64,000 bases of DNA from an uncultured Bacteroidales bacterium (GCA_944322925.1 CALUQM010000001.1:62001-126000); one strand, 5' to 3'. Shown: positions 34,929 through 43,563, numbered from the stretch's first letter. Notes: generated by a model not told the origin, from the letters alone. Made by a program: numbers and translations.

Positions 34929-36737
34929 ATGAATATTTATACGGAAAGAATCGGAAAACTCAGGTCGCTGATGGCCGCCAACGGGTGGGATGCCGTGATT
35001 GTTACGGGTTCGGATCCCCATGCGAGCGAATATCCCGCAGTCAGATGGCAGCAGGTATCCTGGCTTTGCGGATTTACCGGTGAGGCCGGAGACCTTGTCA
35101 TAACAATGGATCATGCAGGTCTCTGGACCGATTCGAGATATTTTATCCAGGCGCTCCGGCAGCTGGAAGGAACCGGTGTCGAACTCCACAGGACAAGAGT
35201 CCCCGACGCAGTCGGCATTCCTGAATGGATTTCAGGCCGGGCATCCGTCATTGCAGTGGACGGACTTTGCCAGACAGCGGATTCGGTGGCCTCGCTCAGG
35301 AAAGCCCTGGCTTCCGATGCCGGGGCCAGGATAGTCGATGTCCCCGACCTTCTTTCAGGAATATGGGAAGACAGACCCGGGATTCCATCCTCTCCGGTGA
35401 TAACCCTTTCGGAGGACACGGTCGGAAGGTCCAGGTACGACAAACTTACGGATCTCAGGAAATTCCTGCTCATGAAAGACTGTGACAGTATCCTTATTTC
35501 CGCCCTGGATGAGATAGCATGGCTTCTGAATATCAGGGGAAGCGATATCGAATATAACCCGTACACCGTTTCCTATCTTTTCGTGAGCCAGTCCGATGTC
35601 CTGTGGTTCGTGCAGAAAGAAGATGAGCCACGCGATCCGGATACGGAAGACAGTTTCGCCGAGCTTGCGACGGACGAGGTCGGAATCATGCCGTATTCCG
35701 GTGTCGCGCAGAGTCTCGGAACCATGTTCGGAGGGGAAGTCGGGACAATATTCGTCGATACGTCTTCCCTGAACTATGACCTGTTTTCAACGGTTGTCGA
35801 AGCGGCGGGAGAGGAGAATATAATTACAGGGACATCTCCGGTGCAGCTTTGGAAAGCAATAAAGAATGATGTGGAAATCAGCGGAATACGCGAAGCATGT
35901 CTTGAGGACGGGGTCGCGATGGAGAAATTCCTGTACTGGCTCGAAACTTCCGTCAGGTCAGGGCAGAGCGTTACGGAATGGGACGCTTCAGTGAAACTGA
36001 CCTCCCTGCGAGCTGAAATTCCGGGGTACAGGGGAAACAGTTTTGCGAATATTTCAGCATACGGACAGAATGCCGCCCTGCCGCACTATTCCACTCCGGA
36101 GTACGGATCTGCGGTAATTCATTCCAGGGGTCTTTATCTTGCCGACTCCGGCGGGCAGTATCTTTTCGGTACTACGGACATTACGAGAACGGTTCCGATG
36201 GGCGAGTGTTCGTATCTCGAGAAAGAGGACTATACGCTTGTCCTTAAAGGAATGATATCTCTGGCAATGGCCGTTTTCCCCAGGGGGACGGCAGGCTGTC
36301 AGCTCGACATCCTTGCGAGAAATGCCCTGTGGCGGAATATCCGCAATTTCGGGCACGGAACAGGGCACGGCATAGGCTTTTATCTCGGCGTGCATGAAGG
36401 CCCCCAGGATATCAGGCAGAATTTCAATGCCCAGCCTTTACTTCCGGGAATGGTCACGTCCGATGAACCCGGCATATACAGGGAGGGCATGCACGGCATA
36501 AGGCACGAGAACATGATACTTTGCAGGGAGAAATGCACAAACGAATTCGGTTCATGGCTCGATTTCGAGACGCTGACCCTGTGCCATATAGATACATCAG
36601 CCGTCATCAGGGAGCTGATGACGGCCGATGAACTGGCCTGGCTGAACGCCTACAACGGAAATGTATTCACTGCACTGTCTCCGAGGCTCGACGATGACGT
36701 CGCGGCCTGGCTCAGAATGAAAACCCTTCCGCTGTAG
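34929..36737 (+). CDS. Xaa-Pro aminopeptidase (aminopeptidase P, M24B)
   Basis: Removes an N-terminal residue that precedes proline. The 602-residue three-domain form matches eukaryotic-type aminopeptidase P rather than the 440-residue E. coli PepP. The C-terminal pita-bread domain keeps the dinuclear metal ligands: Asp in YLADSGGQYLFGTTDITRT (two Asp), His in GHGTGHGIGFYLGVHEGP, Glu in SDEPGIY and Glu in WLDFETLTL. No signal peptide, so cytoplasmic. It probably belongs to the coiled-coil-hemW operon. It converges on trpB2 with a 5-bp gap. Confidence 0.92.
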   Translation: MNIYTERIGKLRSLMAANGWDAVIVTGSDPHASEYPAVRWQQVSWLCGFTGEAGDLVITMDHAGLWTDSRYFIQALRQLEGTGVELHRTRVPDAVGIPEWISGRASVIAVDGLCQTADSVASLRKALASDAGARIVDVPDLLSGIWEDRPGIPSSPVITLSEDTVGRSRYDKLTDLRKFLLMKDCDSILISALDEIAWLLNIRGSDIEYNPYTVSYLFVSQSDVLWFVQKEDEPRDPDTEDSFAELATDEVGIMPYSGVAQSLGTMFGGEVGTIFVDTSSLNYDLFSTVVEAAGEENIITGTSPVQLWKAIKNDVEISGIREACLEDGVAMEKFLYWLETSVRSGQSVTEWDASVKLTSLRAEIPGYRGNSFANISAYGQNAALPHYSTPEYGSAVIHSRGLYLADSGGQYLFGTTDITRTVPMGECSYLEKEDYTLVLKGMISLAMAVFPRGTAGCQLDILARNALWRNIRNFGHGTGHGIGFYLGVHEGPQDIRQNFNAQPLLPGMVTSDEPGIYREGMHGIRHENMILCREKCTNEFGSWLDFETLTLCHIDTSAVIRELMTADELAWLNAYNGNVFTALSPRLDDDVAAWLRMKTLPL

Positions 36738-36742
36738 TCCGG

Positions 36743-38089
36743 CTATTCGGCAAGGTTTCTGGCGATTTCCTCGTCGGACAGGGTGTAGTCGATAAGGTCG
36801 CCTGCAAGGTACTGGTCGTAGGAGGACATGTCGACAAGTCCGTGTCCGGAAAGATTGAACAGAATGACCTTGCTTTCTCCGCTTTCCCTGCATTTGAGGG
36901 CTTCGTTGACCGTTGCTGCAATGGCATGGCAGGATTCCGGAGCCGGAATGATGCCCTCTGCCTTCGCAAACAGGCAGCCGGCCTTGAATGACTCGAGCTG
37001 TCTGATGTCTACTGCTTCCATCAGCCCGTCTTTCAGAAGCTGCGATACGATTACTCCTGCCCCATGGTATCTCAGACCGCCTGCATGGATATTGGCCGGC
37101 TTGAACTTGTGTCCGAGAGTGAACATCGGAAGTAGAGGGGTATATCCTGTCTCGTCTCCGAAATCGTACTCGAACTTGCCTTTGGTCAGTTTCGGACAGG
37201 ATGCCGGCTCTGCAGCAATGAATCTCGTTTTCTTTCCCTCGAGGATATTGTGCCTCAGGAAAGGAAATGCGATGCCTCCGAAATTGGACCCTCCCCCGAA
37301 GCATGCGATAACCATGTCAGGGTATTCTCCTGCCATCTCCATCTGTTTTTCCGCTTCGAGTCCGATGACCGTCTGGTGCAGTGAAACGTGGCTCAGCACC
37401 GATCCTAAAGTGTATTTGCAGTTAGGAGTCATCTGCGCAAGCTCCACTGCCTCGGAAATCGCCGTGCCGAGAGAGCCCTGATGGTTCGGATCCCTTGTCA
37501 GGATATCCTTGCCGGCCCTCGTCGTCATGGAAGGGGACGGGATGACCTGGGCCCCGAAAACCTGCATGATGCTGCGCCTGTAAGGCTTCTGCTCATAGCT
37601 GATCTTTACCTGATATACGGCAGCTTCGAGACCGAAGAGTTTTGCCGCATACGACAGGGCTGCACCCCATTGTCCGGCTCCGGTTTCCGTGGTGACATTC
37701 GTGACGCCTTCCTGTTTGCAGTAATAGGCCTGGGCAAGGGCGGAATTGAGCTTGTGCGACCCTACGGGGCTTACACTTTCGTTCTTGAAATATATATGGG
37801 CAGGTGTATCCAGCGCTTTTTCGAGTCCGTATGCACGGACGAGGGGAGTAGAGCGGTAGTAGGTATACATTTCCCTTACCTTGTCAGGAATGTCGATCCA
37901 TCGGTCAGTCTGATTCAACTCTTGTCTGCTGAGTTCTTCAGCGAACAGGGGATAGAGATCCTCAGGCTTCAGAGGTTGTCTTGTGGCAGGGTTCAGAAGC
38001 GGCATGGGCTTGTTGACCATGTCTGCCTGGATGTTGTACCATTGTTTCGGCAGATCCGCTTCATTCAGGAAAAATCTTTTCTGTTTCAT
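36743..38089 (-). CDS. trpB2: TrpB2-type tryptophan synthase beta chain
   Basis: A 448-residue PLP enzyme of the TrpB2 subgroup, longer than TrpB1 and usually found without TrpA. The PLP lysine lies in SPVGSHKLNSALAQAYY near residue 112, with TETGAGQWG near 138 and the phosphate-binding GGGSNFGG near 250. TrpB2 makes tryptophan from indole and serine, so indole salvage is a likely role. No trpA is adjacent and the gene stands alone. Two perfect inverted repeats lie 39-74 bp upstream and could be operator sites. No TAnnTTTG box was found. Confidence 0.9.
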   Translation of the reverse strand: MKQKRFFLNEADLPKQWYNIQADMVNKPMPLLNPATRQPLKPEDLYPLFAEELSRQELNQTDRWIDIPDKVREMYTYYRSTPLVRAYGLEKALDTPAHIYFKNESVSPVGSHKLNSALAQAYYCKQEGVTNVTTETGAGQWGAALSYAAKLFGLEAAVYQVKISYEQKPYRRSIMQVFGAQVIPSPSMTTRAGKDILTRDPNHQGSLGTAISEAVELAQMTPNCKYTLGSVLSHVSLHQTVIGLEAEKQMEMAGEYPDMVIACFGGGSNFGGIAFPFLRHNILEGKKTRFIAAEPASCPKLTKGKFEYDFGDETGYTPLLPMFTLGHKFKPANIHAGGLRYHGAGVIVSQLLKDGLMEAVDIRQLESFKAGCLFAKAEGIIPAPESCHAIAATVNEALKCRESGESKVILFNLSGHGLVDMSSYDQYLAGDLIDYTLSDEEIARNLAE

Positions 38090-38127
38090 GATGCGATGAT
38101 TTTTAAGTTTGTTTTATATCGACATTC

Positions 38128-38163
38128 CTTAACGGGTGTTAAGATCGTATTTTCCGGAAAATA
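38128..38163. promoter_or_regulatory. Paired palindromes upstream of trpB2
   Basis: CTTAAC-GGGT-GTTAAG at 38128-38143 and the uninterrupted 16-nt palindrome TATTTTCCGGAAAATA at 38148-38163. They lie between the sdhC terminator and the trpB2 start. They may be a repressor or activator site, but the role is inferred from position only. Confidence 0.35.
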
Positions 38164-38202
38164 AAAAGGAGCCGGTCGCGTGTTCTGCTTGGCCGGCTCC
38201 TT
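38161..38202 (-). terminator. Intrinsic terminator after sdhC
   Basis: On the minus strand, AAGGAGCCGG pairs with CCGGCTCCTT (38193-38202 with 38166-38175), a 10-bp stem with a 17-nt loop, followed by TTTTATTTT. It ends the sdhC transcript and separates it from trpB2. Confidence 0.82.
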
Positions 38203-38223
38203 AAAGTTCTTCTGATTTTATCC

Positions 38224-38913
38224 TTATGCCATTATTGCTTCCAGGTAGGCATTTACTGCAACTGCGGTGAATCCGATAAAAATCAGGGTTGCGAATATGT
38301 ATGCAATGACTTTAAGTCGCTTGAGCCAGATCTTGTTGTTCCAGCCGATAGTCTGGAAAGCGCTCCAGAATCCATGAGTCAGGTGGAACCACAATGCGCC
38401 GAACCAGACGATGTAGAGCACCACCATCCACCACTTGCCGAACGTCGCGGTAAGCAGCAGGTACGGATCGGTAGCTTCTTCTCCCATGAATTCCTTGAGC
38501 TGCATTTCATCCCAGAAGTGCGTAAGGTGCAGGGCGATGAATCCGAGAACGATGATTCCGAGGACGATCATGTTCTTCGAAGCCCATGAATCGGCCTTTG
38601 CCTTGCTGCCTACCTTGTAACGGAAATATCCGCCACGGGTGTTTATGTTGTGCAGCGTAAGGATGATTGCATATATGATATGTATGATGAAGCCGAAAGC
38701 GAGAACCGGTACCATGATGGTAACGATAGGAAGGGACATGAATTCGCAGCCCATTGCGAACAGTCCGTCTTCAGCTCCGAAACTGCCGTTGATAGAATCT
38801 ATGATGGAAAATGAATTGATGGTAAGATGCAGCAAGAGAAAGATGATGAGGAAAAGTCCGCTTATACTCATTATGAGTTTCTTGCCGATGGAAGATGTGA
38901 AAATGTTTGCCAT
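38224..38913 (-). CDS. sdhC: Succinate dehydrogenase/fumarate reductase cytochrome b subunit
   Basis: A 229-residue membrane anchor that holds heme b and passes electrons between quinone and the flavoprotein/Fe-S subunits. Five hydrophobic segments are visible and histidines sit within or beside them (LLLHLTINSF, IIHIIYAIIL, LTLHNIN, ALHLTHFW, FHLTHGFW), as in the Bacteroidetes five-helix b558 type. ATG at 38913 is used; the longer frame starts with TTG. It has its own -7 box and its own terminator. The catalytic subunit genes that normally follow are absent here. Confidence 0.9.
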   Translation of the reverse strand: MANIFTSSIGKKLIMSISGLFLIIFLLLHLTINSFSIIDSINGSFGAEDGLFAMGCEFMSLPIVTIMVPVLAFGFIIHIIYAIILTLHNINTRGGYFRYKVGSKAKADSWASKNMIVLGIIVLGFIALHLTHFWDEMQLKEFMGEEATDPYLLLTATFGKWWMVVLYIVWFGALWFHLTHGFWSAFQTIGWNNKIWLKRLKVIAYIFATLIFIGFTAVAVNAYLEAIMA

Positions 38914-38948
38914 GTCAGTATTCAATTTCGTTTTAGACTTCAGTTGTG

Positions 38949-38956
38949 CAAAGATA
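38949..38956 (-). promoter_or_regulatory. sdhC promoter -7 box
   Basis: TATCTTTG on the minus strand, 35 nt before the sdhC ATG. Divergent from the pyrH promoter. Confidence 0.55.
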
Positions 38957-38965
38957 TATTCTTTC

Positions 38966-38996
38966 TTGCAAGTTTCATAATAAAATGATATTTTTG
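38966..38996 (+). promoter_or_regulatory. pyrH-frr promoter
   Basis: TTG (38966-38968), 20-bp spacer, TATTTTTG (38989-38996). The ATG of pyrH is 20 nt downstream, so the leader is very short. Confidence 0.7.
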
Positions 38997-39016
38997 TTTG
39001 CGTAAAAATTCAATTT

Positions 39017-39721
39017 ATGTATAAAAGGGTATTGCTGAAGCTCAGCGGAGAAAGTCTCGGCGGTCCTTCGGGGAAAGGAATAAGCGAAGAAATCCTGGCT
39101 GCCTATGCTCGGGAGATCGCGGCGGCAGTGAAGGCCGGGCTTGAAGTGGCGATCGTAATAGGCGGAGGCAACATTTTCAGAGGATTGTCCGGAGCAGGAA
39201 AAGGTTTCGACAGGGTGAACGGCGACAAGATGGGAATGCTTGCCACTGTCATCAATTCTCTCGGTCTTGCGATGGCGATCCGTTCCGAAGGTGTCGAGGC
39301 GGAAGTCTTTACGGCGACTCCGATGATGCCTGTGGCAAGATATTACATGAGGGATGACGCCGTGGCCGTGCTGGAGAAGGGCGGAGTGGCCCTTATAGCC
39401 GGAGGTACGGGGAATCCGTTTTTCACTACGGATTCAGGAGCGGCTCTGAGGGCGCTGGAAACAGGCGCCGACGCTCTCCTGAAAGGTACCCGCGTGGACG
39501 GAGTTTACAGTGCGGACCCTGAAAAGGACCCGTCCGCAGTCAGATACGACGAACTTACGTTCGACAAGGCCCTGGAAGACCACCTGAAGGTGATGGACCA
39601 GACCGCATTCGCCCTTTGCCGGGAAGGAAACATGCCTGTCATCGTTTTCGACATGAACGCAAAGGGGAACCTGAGCAGGCTGATAAGAGGCGAAAAGGTC
39701 GGTACACTCGTGCATGTCTGA
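39017..39721 (+). CDS. pyrH: Uridylate kinase
   Basis: Phosphorylates UMP to UDP with ATP in pyrimidine nucleotide synthesis. The 234-residue amino acid kinase fold protein begins MYKRVLLKLSGESLGG with the phosphate-binding GESLGG. It also has VIGGGNIFRG near 54, GGTGNPFFTTDSGAALRA near 130 and GVYSADP near 163. Complete. It shares a transcript with frr, 27 bp downstream, a pairing often conserved in bacteria. Confidence 0.95.
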   Translation: MYKRVLLKLSGESLGGPSGKGISEEILAAYAREIAAAVKAGLEVAIVIGGGNIFRGLSGAGKGFDRVNGDKMGMLATVINSLGLAMAIRSEGVEAEVFTATPMMPVARYYMRDDAVAVLEKGGVALIAGGTGNPFFTTDSGAALRALETGADALLKGTRVDGVYSADPEKDPSAVRYDELTFDKALEDHLKVMDQTAFALCREGNMPVIVFDMNAKGNLSRLIRGEKVGTLVHV

Positions 39722-39748
39722 TTTATTGCGAACAAAATATTCTTATTT

Positions 39749-40312
39749 ATGATAGACAAAGCTAAAGAAATCTGCTCCGCAGCCAAGACAAAGATGTCCG
39801 ATGCTGTGAAATTCCTTGAAGAGGATGTCAAGACTTACAGGGTAGGCAAGGCCAATCCTATGGTTTTCAATAATGTTGTCGTGGATTACTACGGCACTCC
39901 CACACCGGTTCCGCAGGTGGCGTCGATAACCACTCCGGACGCGAAGACCCTTGTCATCCAGCCGTGGGAGAAGAAAATGATTCCTGTCATCGAAAAGGCG
40001 ATAATGGACGCTAATATAGGCCTGACCCCTCAGAACAACGGGGAGAGCATCAGATGTTCGGTTCCGCCGCTTACCGAGGACAGAAGGAAAGAACTCATAA
40101 AGAAGGTCAAGTCTGCAGGTGAGAATGCCAAGGTCGTTGTCCGCAATGCCCGCAGGGATGCCATCGACGCCTTGAAAAAGGCCCAGAAGGACGGACTTCC
40201 GGAAGATGCCGAAAAGGATTTCGAACAGAATGTGCAGAAGGATACGGATTCCTTTGTCAAGAAAGTCGACGAGATCGTTTCCGCAAAGGAGAAGGAGATT
40301 CTTACTGTCTGA
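39749..40312 (+). CDS. frr: Ribosome recycling factor
   Basis: Splits the post-termination ribosome with EF-G. The 187-residue protein has the RRF domain I helices, including VGKANPMVFNNVVVDYYGTPTPVPQVASI near residue 32 and NGESIRCSVPPLTEDRRKEL near 93. Normal length. Second gene of the pyrH-frr unit. Confidence 0.96.
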   Translation: MIDKAKEICSAAKTKMSDAVKFLEEDVKTYRVGKANPMVFNNVVVDYYGTPTPVPQVASITTPDAKTLVIQPWEKKMIPVIEKAIMDANIGLTPQNNGESIRCSVPPLTEDRRKELIKKVKSAGENAKVVVRNARRDAIDALKKAQKDGLPEDAEKDFEQNVQKDTDSFVKKVDEIVSAKEKEILTV

Positions 40313-40368
40313 GACCTGATTCGCTGCAGAAAAACCTGCATGACAGGTGCGGAATTGAAAAATTTTAG

Positions 40369-40376
40369 TATATTTG
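40369..40376 (+). promoter_or_regulatory. Aromatic operon promoter -7 box
   Basis: TATATTTG places the transcription start near 40383, about 13 nt before the leader peptide ATG. Confidence 0.6.
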
Positions 40377-40395
40377 TATCCTAAGTACGGAAAAC

Positions 40396-40458
40396 ATGAA
40401 CACACGATTTAGCGCATACGGTTATTTTTATTTCTATTTCTTTAAAAGGAGGAAATAG
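40396..40458 (+). CDS. Phe/Tyr leader peptide of the aromatic amino acid operon
   Basis: A 20-codon ORF ending in TAG. It encodes five Phe and four Tyr, mostly in one run (YGYFYFYFF), then KRRK. It begins about 13 nt after the predicted transcription start. It is followed at once by an antiterminator arm and then an intrinsic terminator before pheA. The arrangement is that of ribosome-mediated attenuation: a ribosome stalled on Phe or Tyr codons would let the operon be read through. Confidence 0.85.
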   Translation: MNTRFSAYGYFYFYFFKRRK

Positions 40459-40526
40459 CCGGACGCGCGTATCGTATATAATATACAGTAGAATGAGCTG
40501 TCCGGGTGCGGATGGCTCTTTTTTTT
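40459..40526 (+). promoter_or_regulatory. Attenuator (antiterminator and terminator) before pheA
   Basis: Antiterminator: CCGGAC (40459-40464, directly after the leader stop) can pair with GTCCGG (40500-40505). Terminator: GAGCTGTCC (40495-40503) pairs with GGATGGCTC (40510-40518), a 9-bp stem with two G-U pairs, followed by eight T residues (40519-40526). The two folds share bases 40500-40503 and exclude each other. A further small hairpin GTATA-TAA-TATAC lies between them. Confidence 0.85.
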
Positions 40527-40561
40527 ATCCGGACATACCGGCAAATTTATTTTGAAAGATT

Positions 40562-41413
40562 ATGGACCAGACAGAAAATATTGCGAGAAGGGTGGCGATA
40601 CAGGGCTATTCGGGCTGCTTCCACGAGCAGGCTGCCAGGATTTTCTATGAAAAATTCGACGGAAGCACTCCGGAGATAGTGGAATGCGCCACTTTCGACG
40701 ACTTGTACGGTGCAATGGATGCAGGCAAGGCTGATGCCGCCATCATGGCGATAGAGAACACGGTTTCAGGCGGTCTTCTTCCCAACTTCGAACTTCTCCG
40801 CAAGTTCAATATCAAGATCAAGGGCGAAGTTTTCCTCAGAATCCAGCAGAATCTGATGGCTTTGCCGGGACAGAAGATAGAAGACATAAAAGAGGTCAGG
40901 ACGCATTACATGGCGATCAATCAGACTCGCCCGTTTTTCCAGTCCTGCCCGTGGATAAGACTCGTGGAATCGGAAGATACGGCGAAAAGTGCGGCTGACA
41001 TTGCCCGTGAGAACCTGCATGGAGTGGGGGCGGTGGCGTCCTTGCTGGCGGCCGACCTGTACGGGCTCGAAGTCCTCAGGGAAAGTATCGAGACATACAA
41101 GCAGAATTTCACGAGATTCCTGATTCTCGATGACAGGATCACGATACCGAAGGAGAAGGTGAACAAGGTTTCGCTCTGTTTCACGCTCCCGCACAAGGCC
41201 GGCTCGCTGGCCCAGGTACTTACCATCCTGTCCTTTTACGACATGAATCTCACGAGGATACAGTCCCTTCCGATACCGGGCAAGACATGGCAGTATTTTT
41301 TCTATGCCGATATCAAGTTCGACAATTATCTCCGTTACAGCCAGGCCATATCTGCGGTCAGGCCGCTGATGGAAGACCTCAATATCCTCGGAGAATACGA
41401 GGCTGCAGTATGA
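40562..41413 (+). CDS. pheA: Prephenate dehydratase
   Basis: Converts prephenate to phenylpyruvate, the Phe branch. The 283-residue monofunctional enzyme has the periplasmic-binding-like catalytic domain with GYSGCFHEQAA at 15, IENTVSGG near 65 and the catalytic TRF triad in QNFTRFLIL near 180. A C-terminal ACT domain starts near 198 (LPHKAGSLAQVLTILS). The Phe-binding ESRP motif of the ACT domain reads QSLP here, which may change feedback inhibition. First structural gene after the attenuator. Confidence 0.94.
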   Translation: MDQTENIARRVAIQGYSGCFHEQAARIFYEKFDGSTPEIVECATFDDLYGAMDAGKADAAIMAIENTVSGGLLPNFELLRKFNIKIKGEVFLRIQQNLMALPGQKIEDIKEVRTHYMAINQTRPFFQSCPWIRLVESEDTAKSAADIARENLHGVGAVASLLAADLYGLEVLRESIETYKQNFTRFLILDDRITIPKEKVNKVSLCFTLPHKAGSLAQVLTILSFYDMNLTRIQSLPIPGKTWQYFFYADIKFDNYLRYSQAISAVRPLMEDLNILGEYEAAV

Positions 41414-41436
41414 AAACAACCTGAAAAAACAGTATC

Positions 41437-42678
41437 ATGATAATAAGACCAGCAAAACGGACCGGGTCGGTCCAGGAATATTATTTCTCCAGAAAGCTCA
41501 AGGAAATAGACCGGATGAATGCCGGAAGGAAGGCGGCCGGGCAGGACGGCATAATAAATCTCGGCATAGGGGCCCCGGACGGAATGCCCCCCGCAGAGGC
41601 CGTGAAAGCTCTGGCGGAAGCGGCTTCCCAGCCGGGAAACCATGCTTATCAGAGCTATACCGGCATCCCGCAGTTGAGACAGGCATTTGCCGACTGGTAT
41701 GCGAGATACTACGGGGTCGGACTCGATCCGGCAAAGGAAATCCAGCCTCTGGTCGGGTCGAAGGAAGGAATCCTGCTCATTTCCCTCGCTTTTCTCGACA
41801 AGGGAGACAAGGTCCTCGTTCCTGATCCGGGCTATCCTACCTATTCGTCTGCGACGGCGCTTGCGGAAGCGGAGCTGGTGCCTTATGACCTGATGCCGGA
41901 CAACGGATGGCAGCCGGACTTCGATGCGCTGGAAAAAATGGACCTGACCGGGGTAAAGATAATGTGGACCAACTACCCGAACATGCCGACGGGCGCCGCA
42001 GCAACCGTTGAGCTGTATTCGCGTCTTGCCGATTTCGGGAGAAGGCACGGTATCCTCGTCTGCAATGACAATCCGTACAGTTTCATACTCAACGACAATC
42101 CGCTTTCCATTCTTTCCGTCCCGGGCGCGAAGGAATGCTGTCTGGAACTCAACTCCCTGAGCAAGGCCCACAACATGTCGGGATGGCGCATAGGGATGGT
42201 GGCTGCAGATGCGGACATTATCGCACAGATCCTGAAAGTGAAGAGCCAGATGGACTCGGGCATGTTCAAGCCTCTCCAGCTTGCTGCAATAGCCGCTCTG
42301 GGGCAGGGACCGGAATGGTTTGGGGCGTTGAATGAAGAATACAGGCGGCGCAGGGTGCTTGCCGGGCGTATTTTCGACATTATCGGGGCGGATTACGACA
42401 GGAACAGCAGCGGAATGTTCCTTTGGGGAAGGATCGCCCCGGGAAACAGGTTTCTGGACGCTGCGGAAAGCGGACTTTCGTCAGGCGAACAGGTTTCCGA
42501 CAGGATACTCTACGGTGCCGGCGTATTCATTACTCCCGGGTTCATTTTCGGACGGAACGGAAGAGACTATGTCAGGATTTCGCTTTGCGCCAAACCGGAA
42601 ATCCTGGAAGAATCCGCCCGGAAAATATCGGAACTGATATCGGAAACCGGCGGTAGCAGCCGGACTGCAAATTCATGA
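41437..42678 (+). CDS. Class I/II aminotransferase (probable aromatic aminotransferase)
   Basis: A 413-residue fold-type I PLP enzyme. Motifs are NLGIGAPDGMPP near 42, GSKEGILL near 107, the NYPNMPTGA segment near 180 with the PLP-contacting Asn and Pro, and the Schiff-base lysine in NSLSKAHNMSGWRIGM near 246. The final catalytic Arg is in YVRISLCA. Its place between pheA and tyrA implies transamination of phenylpyruvate or hydroxyphenylpyruvate to Phe and Tyr. The sequence is close to the LL-diaminopimelate/aspartate aminotransferase group, so another substrate is possible. Overlaps tyrA by 4 bp (ATGA). Confidence 0.85.
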   Translation: MIIRPAKRTGSVQEYYFSRKLKEIDRMNAGRKAAGQDGIINLGIGAPDGMPPAEAVKALAEAASQPGNHAYQSYTGIPQLRQAFADWYARYYGVGLDPAKEIQPLVGSKEGILLISLAFLDKGDKVLVPDPGYPTYSSATALAEAELVPYDLMPDNGWQPDFDALEKMDLTGVKIMWTNYPNMPTGAAATVELYSRLADFGRRHGILVCNDNPYSFILNDNPLSILSVPGAKECCLELNSLSKAHNMSGWRIGMVAADADIIAQILKVKSQMDSGMFKPLQLAAIAALGQGPEWFGALNEEYRRRRVLAGRIFDIIGADYDRNSSGMFLWGRIAPGNRFLDAAESGLSSGEQVSDRILYGAGVFITPGFIFGRNGRDYVRISLCAKPEILEESARKISELISETGGSSRTANS

Positions 42679-43550
42679 AGAGTATGAAAACAGGAATCAT
42701 AGGACTGGGCCTTATCGGAGGTTCGATGGCGATAGATCTCAAAAGGAGAGGCTTCGCGGATGAAATAATAGGGGTGGAGGCGGACAGCGTCAATGCGGCT
42801 GCCGCCTTGAAAATCGGTCTGGCGGACAGGATCATGTCACTGGAAGAATGCGTCAGAGCAAGCGACCTGATAATACTGGCAGTCCCTGTAGGGGCCGCAG
42901 TGAAAATGCTGCCTGCCGTGCTGGATATTTTCGAGAATGAAATGACTTCGGCAGGAGTATGCAGCAAGACGGTCATCGATGTCTGCTCCACGAAGGAACA
43001 GCTTTCCAGGACTGCGCATTATCATCCGATGCGCTCCCGTTACGTGGCCACGCACCCGATGGCGGGTACGGAATATTCCGGTCCGTGGGCAGCAATGCCC
43101 GGTCTTTTCGACGGCCGGGCCTGCATAATCTGCAATCAGGAAGAGTCCGCCCCTGCCTCGGTGCGCCTCGTGGAAAAAATGTACGATTGCCTGAACATGA
43201 GGCCGATATACATGAATGCTTCGAGCCATGACGTACATACGGCCTACGTGTCGCATATCTCCCATATCACTTCATTTGCGCTGGCTCTTACCGTGCTCGA
43301 CAAGGAAAAGAACGAGAAGCATATTTTCGATCTCGCCTCGGGAGGATTTTCTTCGACCGTAAGGCTTGCAAAGAGCAACGCGGACATGTGGGTGCCGATT
43401 TTTTCCCAGAACCGCGAGAATCTTCTGAAAGTCATTGACACTTATATAGAAAAAATCGGAAGTTTCCGCAAGGCGATAGACGAATTCGACGAAAAAGGCA
43501 TCAGGACCCTCATCGAGGATGCCAACAGGATAAAAAGAATAATCAGATAA
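42675..43550 (+). CDS. tyrA: Prephenate dehydrogenase
   Basis: Oxidatively decarboxylates prephenate to 4-hydroxyphenylpyruvate, the Tyr branch. The 291-residue protein has the NAD-binding GLGLIGGSMAIDLKRRG at 10-26, the active-site segment THPMAGTEYSGPWAA near 118 and the catalytic His region YVSHISHITSFAL near 196. No ACT domain, so Tyr feedback is not evident. The start overlaps the aminotransferase stop (ATGA), and an in-frame ATG three codons later is possible. Confidence 0.93.
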   Translation: MKSMKTGIIGLGLIGGSMAIDLKRRGFADEIIGVEADSVNAAAALKIGLADRIMSLEECVRASDLIILAVPVGAAVKMLPAVLDIFENEMTSAGVCSKTVIDVCSTKEQLSRTAHYHPMRSRYVATHPMAGTEYSGPWAAMPGLFDGRACIICNQEESAPASVRLVEKMYDCLNMRPIYMNASSHDVHTAYVSHISHITSFALALTVLDKEKNEKHIFDLASGGFSSTVRLAKSNADMWVPIFSQNRENLLKVIDTYIEKIGSFRKAIDEFDEKGIRTLIEDANRIKRIIR

Positions 43551-43563
43551 AACGAACTGCAAT

